A stretch of 12,100 nt of DNA from Verrucomicrobiota bacterium (lineage in GTDB: Bacteria > Verrucomicrobiota > Verrucomicrobiia > Limisphaerales > JADLHS01), in the NCBI GenBank assembly GCA_004297495.1, contig SCTL01000568.1:1-12100 (forward strand). The letters are read 5' to 3'. Made by a program: the position numbers and the translations under genes. The notes beneath the pieces were generated by a model. It was not told the origin of the DNA, ran no database searches, and saw nothing but the letters and a program-made list of their open reading frames with translations. Shown here one piece after another: positions 5,679 through 12,100 of the stretch. Numbering within the stretch: the first letter of the stretch is position 1; every line of letters begins with the position of its first letter.

Positions 5679-5867
5679 ATGACGGGTAACATTCACATCG
5701 GTCTCGCCTGTTTGGGCGCGGCCCTGGGCGTCGGATTCATCGGCATGAAGGCTTCGGAAGCGGTCGGGCGCAATCCCGGCGCGGCCACGAAGATTCTCGT
5801 GCAGGCGATCCTGAGCACGGCGTTCGCCGAAGGTATCGTGTTCTTCGCGATCTTCCTGGCGAAGTAA
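5679..5867 (+). CDS. atpE: F1Fo ATP synthase subunit c
   Basis: 62 residues, short for the family (usually 70-90) because both ends are trimmed. It is a two-helix hairpin that assembles into the rotor ring. Helix 1 carries small residues (L-G-A-A-L-G-V-G-F-I-G), the polar loop is R31-N32-P33, and the ion-binding acid is E51 in helix 2 (A-F-A-E-G-I-V-F-F). The sodium-binding signature (Gln in helix 1 and E-S/T after the acid) is missing, so proton coupling is inferred. It has the clearest ribosome binding site in the operon (AAAGG at 5667-5671, seven bases before ATG), in line with the need for about ten or more copies per enzyme. A hairpin with a T-run follows directly. Confidence 0.95.
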   Translation: MTGNIHIGLACLGAALGVGFIGMKASEAVGRNPGAATKILVQAILSTAFAEGIVFFAIFLAK

Positions 5868-5871
5868 AATT

Positions 5872-5915
5872 GCGAGGCGCGAGGTCGCAAGGCCTCGCGC
5901 TTCCAACCGATTTTT
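5872..5915 (+). terminator. Hairpin with T-run between atpE and atpF
   Basis: GCGCGAGG (5877-5884) pairs perfectly with CCTCGCGC (5893-5900) around an 8-base loop; an alternative 7-bp pairing GCGAGGC/GCCTCGC (5872-5878 with 5892-5898) overlaps it. Ten bases later comes GATTTTTAG (T-run 5910-5914). It lies 9 bases after the atpE stop. Since atpF-atpC must be expressed, it can only be a partial stop or a 3' stabiliser of the atpB-atpE transcript. The gap between stem and T-run weakens the terminator reading. Confidence 0.5.
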
Positions 5916-5923
5916 AGACAGCT

Positions 5924-6472
5924 ATGCAACATCAAATCTTTTTTGCGGCGGGCGACCTGATGGAACTCGCCAAGAACACCGGCGAGCAGTTCGGTTTTCA
6001 GAAGCAACTGTTCTTTTCGCAGGTCATCAGCTTTTGCGTCATCGCATTCCTGCTGCACCGCTTTGCTTACAAGCCGATCCTTAAAGTGCTTGAAGAGCGC
6101 CGAGAGAAGATCGCCGAGAGCCTGAAGAACGCCGAGAAGATCAAGGCCGAGCTCGCCAGCGCGCAGGCCAAGGCGCAGGAAATTCTTACGCAAGCCGGCG
6201 CGCAGGGGAACAAGATGATCGAGGAAGCCCGCGCTTCTGCCGCGAAAGTTTTGGAGACGGAATCGCAGAAAGCCATCGCCGCCGCCGGGGACATCATCGC
6301 CAAAGCCAGGCAGGCCAGTGAAGCGGAGCTCGTCCGCATGAAGGCGGAATTGCGCAAGGAAGTCGGACGCCTCGTCGTCGCCACGAGCGCGAAGGTGACT
6401 GGAAACATTTTGACGGCGGAGCAACAGAACCGCCTCGCCGAGGACACGACGAAGCAGTTGGCCAGCAACTAA
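5924..6472 (+). CDS. atpF: F1Fo ATP synthase subunit b
   Basis: 182 residues. Subunit b is the peripheral stalk that joins Fo to the top of F1. One membrane helix (about 29-48, LFFSQVISFCVIAFLLHRFA) is followed by K-P-I-L-K-V-L-E-E-R-R and a long charged, Ala-rich coiled coil (about 52-160) with typical E-A-R-A-S-A and E-L-V-R-M-K-A-E-L repeats, then a short C-terminal helix that should meet delta. The start is uncertain: ATG 5924 gives a 28-residue lead before the membrane helix and has no Shine-Dalgarno; ATG 5960 would remove 12 residues. The stop overlaps the next start by one base (TAATG), so atpH is probably translated by coupling. Only one b gene is present, so no b/b' pair is encoded here. 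Confidence 0.93.
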   Translation: MQHQIFFAAGDLMELAKNTGEQFGFQKQLFFSQVISFCVIAFLLHRFAYKPILKVLEERREKIAESLKNAEKIKAELASAQAKAQEILTQAGAQGNKMIEEARASAAKVLETESQKAIAAAGDIIAKARQASEAELVRMKAELRKEVGRLVVATSAKVTGNILTAEQQNRLAEDTTKQLASN

Positions 6473-6864
6473 TGAAGATCAGCAAACAAGCCCGGCGCGA
6501 CGGCAAGGCGTTGCTCAACACCTGCAAGGTCAGAGGTGTGTTGGACGAAGCCCGCGTGCGCCAGACGGTCGGCGCGGTGATCGCGCAGAAGCCGCGCGGT
6601 TACGTCGGCATTCTCTCGCACTTCCAACGGCTCGTGAAGCTGGACATCGAACGCCGCTCGGCGCGCATCGAGAGCGCGGCGCAATTGAGCGATTCGCTCG
6701 CGGCTTCGGTGAAGGCGAATCTGACGGCGCGCTACGGGCAGGGCTTGAACGTGACGTTCGCGGTCAACAAGGAGTTGATCGGCGGCCTGCGCGTGAAGGT
6801 GGGCAGCGACGTGTTCGACGGCAGTGTCAAGGCGCGGCTGGCCGAGTTGGAATCCAGTTTTTAA
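6472..6864 (+). CDS. atpH: F1Fo ATP synthase subunit delta, short form
   Basis: 130 residues, against about 175-180 for typical bacterial delta (OSCP family). Delta links the peripheral stalk to the N-termini of alpha on top of F1. The C-terminal half is standard: L-T-A-R-Y-G-Q, then V-N-K-E-L-I-G-G-L-R-V-K-V-G and D-G-S-V-K-A-R-L-A-E-L. The N-terminal part keeps the first helix (K-Q-A-R-R-D-G-K-A-L-L) and the final helices (Y-V-G-I-L-S-H-F-Q-R-L-V-K-L), but only about 20 residues (V21-K40) lie between them, so one or two helices of the usual six-helix bundle appear to be missing. The frame is intact and overlaps atpF by one base, so this looks like a natural compact form rather than a break. 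Confidence 0.9.
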   Translation: MKISKQARRDGKALLNTCKVRGVLDEARVRQTVGAVIAQKPRGYVGILSHFQRLVKLDIERRSARIESAAQLSDSLAASVKANLTARYGQGLNVTFAVNKELIGGLRVKVGSDVFDGSVKARLAELESSF

Positions 6865-6898
6865 TTTTTGCAGAGAAGAACGGTAACAAAAATTTGAT

Positions 6899-8431
6899 AT
6901 GAGCAATCTCCTCCAAGAAATCGAAGCACAGATCGCCGGCGTGAAGACGCAGGTGAATCGGCAGAATGTCGGCATCGTCCGCGAATGTTCCGACGGCGTC
7001 GCGAAGATCGAAGGTCTCACCGACGCGATGGCGAACGAGATGTTGGACTTCGGCAACGGCGTCATCGGCCTCGCGCTCAACCTCGAAGAAACCGAAGTCG
7101 GCGCGATCATCCTCGGCGATTACCTCGGCGTGCATGAAGGCTCGGAGGTCAAGACCACGGGCAAGTTGCTCTCCGTGCCGGTGGGCAAGGGCCTGCTCGG
7201 TCGCGTGGTGGATTGTCTCGGTCGTCCGGTGGACGGCAAAGGGCCGATCAAGCAGGACGCGTTTTACCCCGTGGAAAAAATCGCGCCCGGTATCATCAAG
7301 CGCAAATCCGTGAGCCAGCCGGTGCAGACCGGCATCATGGCCATTGACGCGATGATTCCGATTGGCCGCGGCCAGCGCGAACTCATCATCGGCGACCGTT
7401 CGACGGGCAAGACGACCATCGGCGTGGACACGATGATCAACCAGGCGCGCATGAACAAAGTCGGTCGCGCGTCCGGCGACAAAAGCTTCCGCCCGGTCTT
7501 CAATATCTATGTGGCCATCGGCCAGAAGCAGTCGAACGTGGCGCGGGTCATCGCGGAACTGGAAAAAGCCGGCGCGCTCGAAGACACGATTGTCGTGGTC
7601 GCCGCCGCTTCCGACTCTGCCGCGAATCAATATCTCGCTCCGTTCTCCGGCGCGGCGATGGGCGAATGGTTCATGGATAACGGCATGGATGCGCTCATCA
7701 TTTACGACGATCTCTCGAAGCAAGCCGTCGCGTATCGCCAGGTTTCCCTCGTGTTGAAGCGCCCGTCCGGTCGCGAGGCCTATCCGGGCGACGTGTTTTA
7801 TCTTCACAGCCGTTTGCTCGAACGTTCCGCGCGCGTCGGCGAAAAATATGGTAACGGCTCACTCACCGCGCTCCCCATCATCGAGACGCAAGCGGGCGAC
7901 GTCTCGGCTTACATCCCGACGAATGTGATCTCGATCACGGACGGACAGATTTATCTCGAAACCGATTTGTTCTATCAAGGTGTTCGTCCCGCCGTATCCG
8001 TCGGTCTCTCCGTGAGCCGCGTCGGTTCGGCGGCGCAGATCAAGGCGATGAAACAGGTCGCCGGTCGTATCAAAGGCGACCTCGCGCAGTTCCGCGAACT
8101 GGCGGCGTTCGCGCAGTTCGGTTCGGACCTCGACGCGAAGACGCAGGGCATCCTTGAGCGCGGCAAGCGCGTGGTGGAAATCTTCAAGCAGCCGCAATTC
8201 AATCCGATTCCGGTCGAGTTGCAGGCCGCCGTCCTCTGGGCGGTGCAGAATAATTTCTTTGACGACGTCGCGGTCGAGAAGGTGAAGGATTGCCAGACCA
8301 AGATGACGGACTTCCTGAACACGCGGAAGGCCGACCTGCTCACCAAGATCCGCACCGAGAAGGCGATCAACGACGCGCTCGCCGCCGAGTTGAAGGCCGC
8401 GATCACCGAATTCAAGCAGACCTACCGTTAA
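6899..8431 (+). CDS. atpA: F1Fo ATP synthase subunit alpha
   Basis: 510 residues, normal length. Alpha alternates with beta in the F1 hexamer and binds non-catalytic nucleotide. Seen in order: N-terminal beta-barrel (to about 95), P-loop G165-D-R-S-T-G-K-T172, the I-I-Y-D-D-L-S-K-Q motif (267-275), G-R-E-A-Y-P-G-D (291-298), the arginine finger R374 in V-G-L-S-V-S-R-V-G-S-A-A-Q, which reaches into the beta site, and a helical C-terminus ending E-F-K-Q-T-Y-R. Two deviations: the P-loop has Ser168 where nearly all alphas have Gln (GDRQTGKT), and a short insertion lies near 185-199 before the Y-V-A-I-G-Q-K segment. AGAGAAG (6871-6877) upstream is too far from the ATG to be a strong ribosome site. 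Three bases separate it from atpG. Confidence 0.97.
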   Translation: MSNLLQEIEAQIAGVKTQVNRQNVGIVRECSDGVAKIEGLTDAMANEMLDFGNGVIGLALNLEETEVGAIILGDYLGVHEGSEVKTTGKLLSVPVGKGLLGRVVDCLGRPVDGKGPIKQDAFYPVEKIAPGIIKRKSVSQPVQTGIMAIDAMIPIGRGQRELIIGDRSTGKTTIGVDTMINQARMNKVGRASGDKSFRPVFNIYVAIGQKQSNVARVIAELEKAGALEDTIVVVAAASDSAANQYLAPFSGAAMGEWFMDNGMDALIIYDDLSKQAVAYRQVSLVLKRPSGREAYPGDVFYLHSRLLERSARVGEKYGNGSLTALPIIETQAGDVSAYIPTNVISITDGQIYLETDLFYQGVRPAVSVGLSVSRVGSAAQIKAMKQVAGRIKGDLAQFRELAAFAQFGSDLDAKTQGILERGKRVVEIFKQPQFNPIPVELQAAVLWAVQNNFFDDVAVEKVKDCQTKMTDFLNTRKADLLTKIRTEKAINDALAAELKAAITEFKQTYR

Positions 8432-8434
8432 GTC

Positions 8435-9310
8435 ATGCCCAGCACACGCGACATCCGCCGACGCATCAAGTCGGTAAAGAACACGGCGCAGATCACGAAG
8501 GCCATGCAGATGGTCGCGTCGTCGAAGATGCGCAAGGCGCAGCTCGCCGCGCTGGCGGGCCGGCCTTACGCGACGTTGATGAACAGTGTGCTGGCAAACG
8601 TTGCGGCTGATGCAGTTGATTTCACGCATCCGCTGATGGCGAAGCGCGAGGGCGGGAAACATTGCGTGGTGCTCGTCAGCACGGACAAAGGTTTGTGCGG
8701 CGCGCTCAACTCGAACCTGACGCGCGAAGCGTTGAAATTTGACAAGGACACGACCATCTTCGTCTGCGCGGGCAAGAAGGGCGCGCAGTTCGTCGCGCGC
8801 AATAAACGCAATCTCGCGGCGGAGTTCACCTACAAGGACGCGCCGCTGTTCGCGGAAGCCCGCGCGATCTCCAAGTTCGTGCAGGAACTTTTCACCAAGG
8901 GCGAAGTGGACAGCGTCGAGGTGCTCTACACCAATTTCATCAGCACGCTGGTGCAGAAGCCGGAGTCGCAGCCGCTGCTGCCGATCGGCGAATTGAAGGG
9001 CGTGCAGGCGGGCGTGCCGCACGGAAACGCGCCGGCGTTGGAAACGTCCGGGCTTGAATTTCAATTTGAGCCGGGTGCGGATCAGGTGCTCGGCGCACTG
9101 CTGCCGCACGCGTTGAATTTTCAGATTTACCAGATTCTGCTTGAAGCGAAGGCGTCCGAGCAAAGCTCGCGCATGGTGGCGATGAAGAACGCGACCGACA
9201 ACGCGAAGCAGCTCATCAAAGACCTCACGCTCGAATACAACAAGCTGCGGCAGGCGAACATCACGAAGGAACTTTTGGAGATCACCACCGCCCAGATGGC
9301 GCTCGGCTAA
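8435..9310 (+). CDS. atpG: F1Fo ATP synthase subunit gamma
   Basis: 291 residues, normal length. Gamma is the central rotor shaft. The N-terminal helix is typical (S-T-R-D-I-R-R-R-I-K-S-V-K-N-T, then I-T-K-A-M-Q-M-V-A-S-S-K), followed by the Rossmann-like middle part (T-D-K-G-L-C-G-A-L-N-S-N at about 84-95). The C-terminal helix carries M-V-A-M-K-N-A-T-D-N-A and I-T-K-E-L-L-E-I. The two long helices pair as the coiled coil inside the alpha/beta ring. The final residues read T-T-A-Q-M-A-L-G, where most gammas have a V/I-x-G-A-x-A-L ending. No cyanobacterial or plastid regulatory insertion is seen. Confidence 0.97.
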   Translation: MPSTRDIRRRIKSVKNTAQITKAMQMVASSKMRKAQLAALAGRPYATLMNSVLANVAADAVDFTHPLMAKREGGKHCVVLVSTDKGLCGALNSNLTREALKFDKDTTIFVCAGKKGAQFVARNKRNLAAEFTYKDAPLFAEARAISKFVQELFTKGEVDSVEVLYTNFISTLVQKPESQPLLPIGELKGVQAGVPHGNAPALETSGLEFQFEPGADQVLGALLPHALNFQIYQILLEAKASEQSSRMVAMKNATDNAKQLIKDLTLEYNKLRQANITKELLEITTAQMALG

Positions 9311-9322
9311 AAAATAATTTCT

Positions 9323-10780
9323 ATGAACAAAGGCAAAATCGTTCAAATCATCGGCCCGGTCGTGGACATCGAGTTCGCGGACAAGCTGCCGGCCATCTAC
9401 AACGCGCTCACGGTCGAGTTCACCTCGCCCGGCGCGGCGGGCAAAACTAAATTGACTCTCGAAGTGCAGCAGCATCTCGGCGACAACTGGGTGCGCGCCG
9501 TCGCCATGAGCGCCACTGAAGGTCTCAAGCGCGGGATGGAAATCACCGACATGGGCGCGCCGATCTCGATGCCCGTGGGCGAAGCCGTCATGGGCCGTGT
9601 GTTCGACGTGACTGGTAACGCCGTGGACGAACAAGGCCCGGTGAAGGCGGACAAGTTCCTGCCCATCCATCGCGCCGCGCCGCCGCTCGTGGATCAATCC
9701 ACGTCGCCGCAGATTCTCACCACCGGCATCAAGGTCATTGATCTCATCTGCCCGTTCTTGAAGGGCGGCAAAGTCGGCGCGTTCGGCGGCGCGGGCGTCG
9801 GCAAGACCGTCGTCATCATGGAACTCATCAACAACATCGCGAAGCTGCACGGCGGCGTCTCGATGTTCGCGGGCGTCGGTGAACGCACGCGCGAGGGCAA
9901 CGATCTATACAACGAAATGATCGAGGCCGGCGTCATCAAGGTGAAGAAGGACGCCAAAGGCCATCCGGCGCTCGGCGAAAATGGTCTGCCGGTCATCGAG
10001 CCCGGCTCTCGTATCGGTCTTGTTTACGGCCAGATGAACGAACCGCCCGGCGCGCGTCTCCGCGTGGCGCTGTCCGCGCTCGCTGTGACGGAATATTTCC
10101 GCGACGAAAAGAATCAGGACGTGCTCCTGTTCGTGGACAACATTTTCCGTTTCTCGCAAGCCGGCTCGGAAGTGTCCGCGCTGCTGGGCCGCACGCCGAG
10201 CGCCGTCGGTTACCAACCGACGCTCGCCGCCGAAATGGGCGACCTTCAGGAACGGATCACTTCGACCAAGAAAGGTTCGATCACGAGCTTCCAGGCCGTT
10301 TACGTGCCTGCCGACGACTTGACCGACCCCGCGCCCGCAACAACGTTCGCGCACTTGGACGCGACCATCGTGCTGGAACGTTCCATCGCAGAACTCGGCA
10401 TTTATCCCGCTGTTGATCCGCTGGCTTCGAGTTCCCGCGCGCTGTCCGCCGACGTCGTCGGTCAGGAACATTACGATGTAGCGCGTGGCGTGCAGAAGAT
10501 TTTGCAACGCTACAAGGATTTGCAGGACATCATCGCGATCCTGGGCATGGATGAACTTTCGCCCGACGACAAGCTCACCGTGTTGCGTGCGCGGAAGATT
10601 CAACGCTTCTTGAGCCAGCCGTTCACAGTGGCACAGGTCTTCACCGGCATCGAAGGCAAGCAGGTCCCGGTGGCGGAAACCGTGCGAGGCTTCAAAGAAA
10701 TCCTCGAAGGCAAACACGACGACGTGAACGAAGTGAATTTCTACATGAAGGGCGGGATTGACGAGATCAAGGACAAGTAA
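9323..10780 (+). CDS. atpD: F1Fo ATP synthase subunit beta (catalytic)
   Basis: 485 residues, slightly longer than the common 460-475. Beta holds the catalytic sites. P-loop G155-G-A-G-V-G-K-T162; catalytic Glu E187 and R188 in G-V-G-E-R-T-R-E-G-N-D; Walker B-type strand L-L-F-V-D-N-I-F-R-F (268-277); Y-V-P-A-D-D-L-T-D-P-A-P (327-338). The torque loop reads D-E-L-S-P-D-D (410-416) in place of the classic DELSEED. An insertion of about ten residues lies at 208-225 (K-K-D-A-K-G-H-P-A-L-G-E-N), between E-A-G-V-I and E-P-G-S-R, a place where lineages vary. No clear ribosome site precedes the ATG, which follows an AT-rich 12-base spacer after atpG. Confidence 0.98.
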   Translation: MNKGKIVQIIGPVVDIEFADKLPAIYNALTVEFTSPGAAGKTKLTLEVQQHLGDNWVRAVAMSATEGLKRGMEITDMGAPISMPVGEAVMGRVFDVTGNAVDEQGPVKADKFLPIHRAAPPLVDQSTSPQILTTGIKVIDLICPFLKGGKVGAFGGAGVGKTVVIMELINNIAKLHGGVSMFAGVGERTREGNDLYNEMIEAGVIKVKKDAKGHPALGENGLPVIEPGSRIGLVYGQMNEPPGARLRVALSALAVTEYFRDEKNQDVLLFVDNIFRFSQAGSEVSALLGRTPSAVGYQPTLAAEMGDLQERITSTKKGSITSFQAVYVPADDLTDPAPATTFAHLDATIVLERSIAELGIYPAVDPLASSSRALSADVVGQEHYDVARGVQKILQRYKDLQDIIAILGMDELSPDDKLTVLRARKIQRFLSQPFTVAQVFTGIEGKQVPVAETVRGFKEILEGKHDDVNEVNFYMKGGIDEIKDK

Positions 10781-10809
10781 GTCTTTGAACGGTTGAACCA
10801 CAGAAACAA

Positions 10810-11217
10810 ATGGCCACGCTGAAACTCGAAATCGTCACACCGGACGCCAAGGTTTACTCCGAGGACGTGGACATGGTCACGCTCCCCGGCGTCGAGGGCG
10901 AGATGGGCATCTTTCCGATGCACGTCCCGCTCCTGACGCAGCTTGCCGCTGGCGAAGTCGCCGTGCGCAAGGGCGGGCAGGAGTCTTTCCTCGCGGTCGG
11001 CGATGGTTTCGTGGAGATCACCGGCGAAAGCGTTTCCATCTTGACCGACATGGCGATCAAGGCTGAGAACATTGATGAAGCCAAAGCCGAAGAAGCCCGC
11101 AAGCGCGCGGAAGCCCGCCTCGCCGAGCATCTCGATGACGAGGAAGTCGCCGCCGTGAACGCGTCACTGGCCCACTCGCTCGCGCAGCTAAAAGTAAAGC
11201 GGCGTTCATCCAAGTAA
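10810..11217 (+). CDS. atpC: F1Fo ATP synthase subunit epsilon
   Basis: 135 residues, normal length. The N-terminal beta-sandwich (about 1-85) carries the family motifs L-E-I-V-T-P-D, T-L-P-G-V-E-G-E-M-G-I-F-P-M-H-V-P-L-L-T and the F-V-E-I-T-G strand; it attaches to gamma and the c-ring. The C-terminal two-helix part (about 88-130) is complete (A-K-A-E-E-A-R-K-R-A-E-A-R-L, then A-S-L-A-H-S-L-A-Q-L-K-V), so the up/down inhibitory movement known for bacterial epsilon is possible. Last gene of the operon. No good terminator is seen after it; only a weak GCCGA/TCGGC stem (11220-11224 with 11239-11243) without a T-run. Confidence 0.96.
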   Translation: MATLKLEIVTPDAKVYSEDVDMVTLPGVEGEMGIFPMHVPLLTQLAAGEVAVRKGGQESFLAVGDGFVEITGESVSILTDMAIKAENIDEAKAEEARKRAEARLAEHLDDEEVAAVNASLAHSLAQLKVKRRSSK

Positions 11218-11293
11218 ACGCCGAGCGGGCGGGCGCAGTCGGCAGTTCACGATGGCGGGTTGCTCAACTTCGCCAATTCACTAAGATTCGCCG

Positions 11294-12100
11294 GTGATAC
11301 GAAACATCATCTTTGACTGGTCGGGAACTTTGGTGGATGACTTGCCGGCAGTCTGGCGGGCCACGAATCACGTTCTCGAACAGGCGAAGCGTCCGGCGAT
11401 GAGCCTGGAGGAATTTCGCGCCGAGTTCTGCCTGCCGTTCACCATTTTCTACGACAAACACACGCCGCACATTCCCCTGCCCCAGCTTGAGGAATGGTTT
11501 CACGGTCGCTTTCGGCAGGTGCAGGATTCCGTGTGTGAACTGCCGCACGCGCGGGAGTTTCTGAATTTCTGTCGCGGGAAGAAACTGCGCACGTTTCTGT
11601 TGAGCACAGTAGCGCCGGACCATTTTGAAGTGCAAACACGGATCACGGGTTTTGCTCCCTTCCTGGACAAGCCTTACATCGGCGTTTGGGACAAGCGGAA
11701 AAAAATTCACGAAATCCTCGGCGACAACGGCCTGAACGCGGATGAAACTTTGTTCATCGGGGACATGCAGCATGACATCGAAACGGCGCGGCACGGCGGG
11801 GTGCGGTCGTGCGCGGTGTTGACGGGCTATAACACGCTGGATCAATTGCGCGCCGCGCAGCCGGATGTGATTTGCGAACACCTCGGTGAATTGCGCGAGT
11901 TGCTGGAGCGGCAGGGCATGGAACTGGATTCGACCGGGACGGAGGCCAGCCGCGTTCCCGTCGTGACGGTGGGCGGGTTGATTTTCAACGACGTGGGGCA
12001 GGTGTTGATGATTCGAACGCATAAATGGTCCAACCTGTGGGGCATTCCCGGCGGCAAGACGAAATGGGCGGAGCGATCCGAGGACGCCTTGCGGCGGGAA
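11294..12100 (+). CDS. HAD-type hydrolase fused to a Nudix hydrolase domain (cut by window end)
   Basis: Starts at GTG 11294 (no in-frame ATG fits) and stays open to the last base: 269 residues in view. Residues 1 to about 205 are a HAD-superfamily domain: motif I F-D8-W-S-G-T-L, motif II F-L-L-S-T-V (102-106), a Lys in V-W-D-K-R-K-K (132-137), and motif IV G156-D-M-Q-H-D161. The nucleophile D8 is present, but the usual second Asp of D-x-D-G-T is Ser10. From about 222 a Nudix fold begins (V-V-T-V-G-G-L-I-F), with W-G-I-P-G-G and the Nudix box G254-x5-E260-x7-R268-E269, which is cut by the window. The domains suggest phosphate-ester or nucleotide-diphosphate clean-up, possibly a phosphoglycolate-phosphatase-like part; the substrates are unknown. 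It lies 76 bases after atpC and may be read from the same transcript. Confidence 0.85.
   Translation, partial: MIRNIIFDWSGTLVDDLPAVWRATNHVLEQAKRPAMSLEEFRAEFCLPFTIFYDKHTPHIPLPQLEEWFHGRFRQVQDSVCELPHAREFLNFCRGKKLRTFLLSTVAPDHFEVQTRITGFAPFLDKPYIGVWDKRKKIHEILGDNGLNADETLFIGDMQHDIETARHGGVRSCAVLTGYNTLDQLRAAQPDVICEHLGELRELLERQGMELDSTGTEASRVPVVTVGGLIFNDVGQVLMIRTHKWSNLWGIPGGKTKWAERSEDALRRE

Noticed and set aside
7859..9850. 663-codon open frame on the minus strand
   Set aside because: It lies fully opposite atpA, atpG and atpD. GC-rich third positions remove stops on the complementary strand, and the product is an Arg/His/Glu-rich string without domain logic.
11264..12022. 252-codon open frame on the minus strand opposite the HAD-Nudix gene
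   Set aside because: The forward frame shows ordered HAD and Nudix motifs; the minus-strand product has none and is a shadow.

Overview
The window reads like chromosomal DNA of a GC-rich Gram-negative bacterium, most likely of the Verrucomicrobiota/Planctomycetota type. The clues are a short class III pseudopilin of the kind that is abundant in those phyla, poor Shine-Dalgarno sequences in front of most genes, and an F-type ATP synthase operon whose subunit a has a signal-like, His-rich N-terminal extension. The phylum assignment is inference from family knowledge, not from a marker-gene search.

Region 1 (1-1181) is mobile or accessory DNA. It begins inside an IS1-like transposase gene that ends at 171. 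A small conserved hypothetical gene (161-484) overlaps that end. Two sites follow (617-715 and 1051-1181) that have the architecture of integron attC recombination sites: 7-bp core sites at each end, and imperfectly complementary inner arms with extra bases on one side. Between them lies a textbook gene cassette (710-1175) encoding a 106-residue membrane protein. No integrase is in view, so within this window it is a cluster of attC sites lacking an integrase.

Region 2 (1182-4469) is ordinary chromosome: a class V aminotransferase-fold PLP enzyme (+), a double hairpin in the convergent gap, a type II secretion/type IV-like pseudopilin (-) with an interleaved pair of inverted repeats in its leader, a roughly 580-bp non-coding stretch, and a ZIP-family metal transporter (+) with a His-rich cytoplasmic-type loop.

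Region 3 (4470-11217) is a complete F1Fo ATP synthase operon in the order atpB-atpE-atpF-atpH-atpA-atpG-atpD-atpC (subunits a, c, b, delta, alpha, gamma, beta, epsilon), without atpI. The c subunit carries the ion-binding Glu in an A-E-G context, which suggests proton rather than sodium coupling. A CRP-like palindrome lies about 80 bp upstream of atpB. A strong hairpin followed by a T-run sits directly after atpE, the gene that also has the best ribosome binding site. Both fit the need for many more c subunits than other subunits. Delta is unusually short, and alpha has Ser in place of the usual Gln in its P-loop.

Region 4 (11294-end) is a GTG-started gene that runs off the window. It fuses an N-terminal HAD-type phosphatase domain (with D-W-S-G-T in place of D-x-D-G-T) to a C-terminal Nudix hydrolase domain.

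The most unusual parts are the attC/cassette segment with its neighbouring IS-linked gene, and the HAD-Nudix fusion. The ATP synthase genes are housekeeping genes with a few noteworthy sequence deviations.
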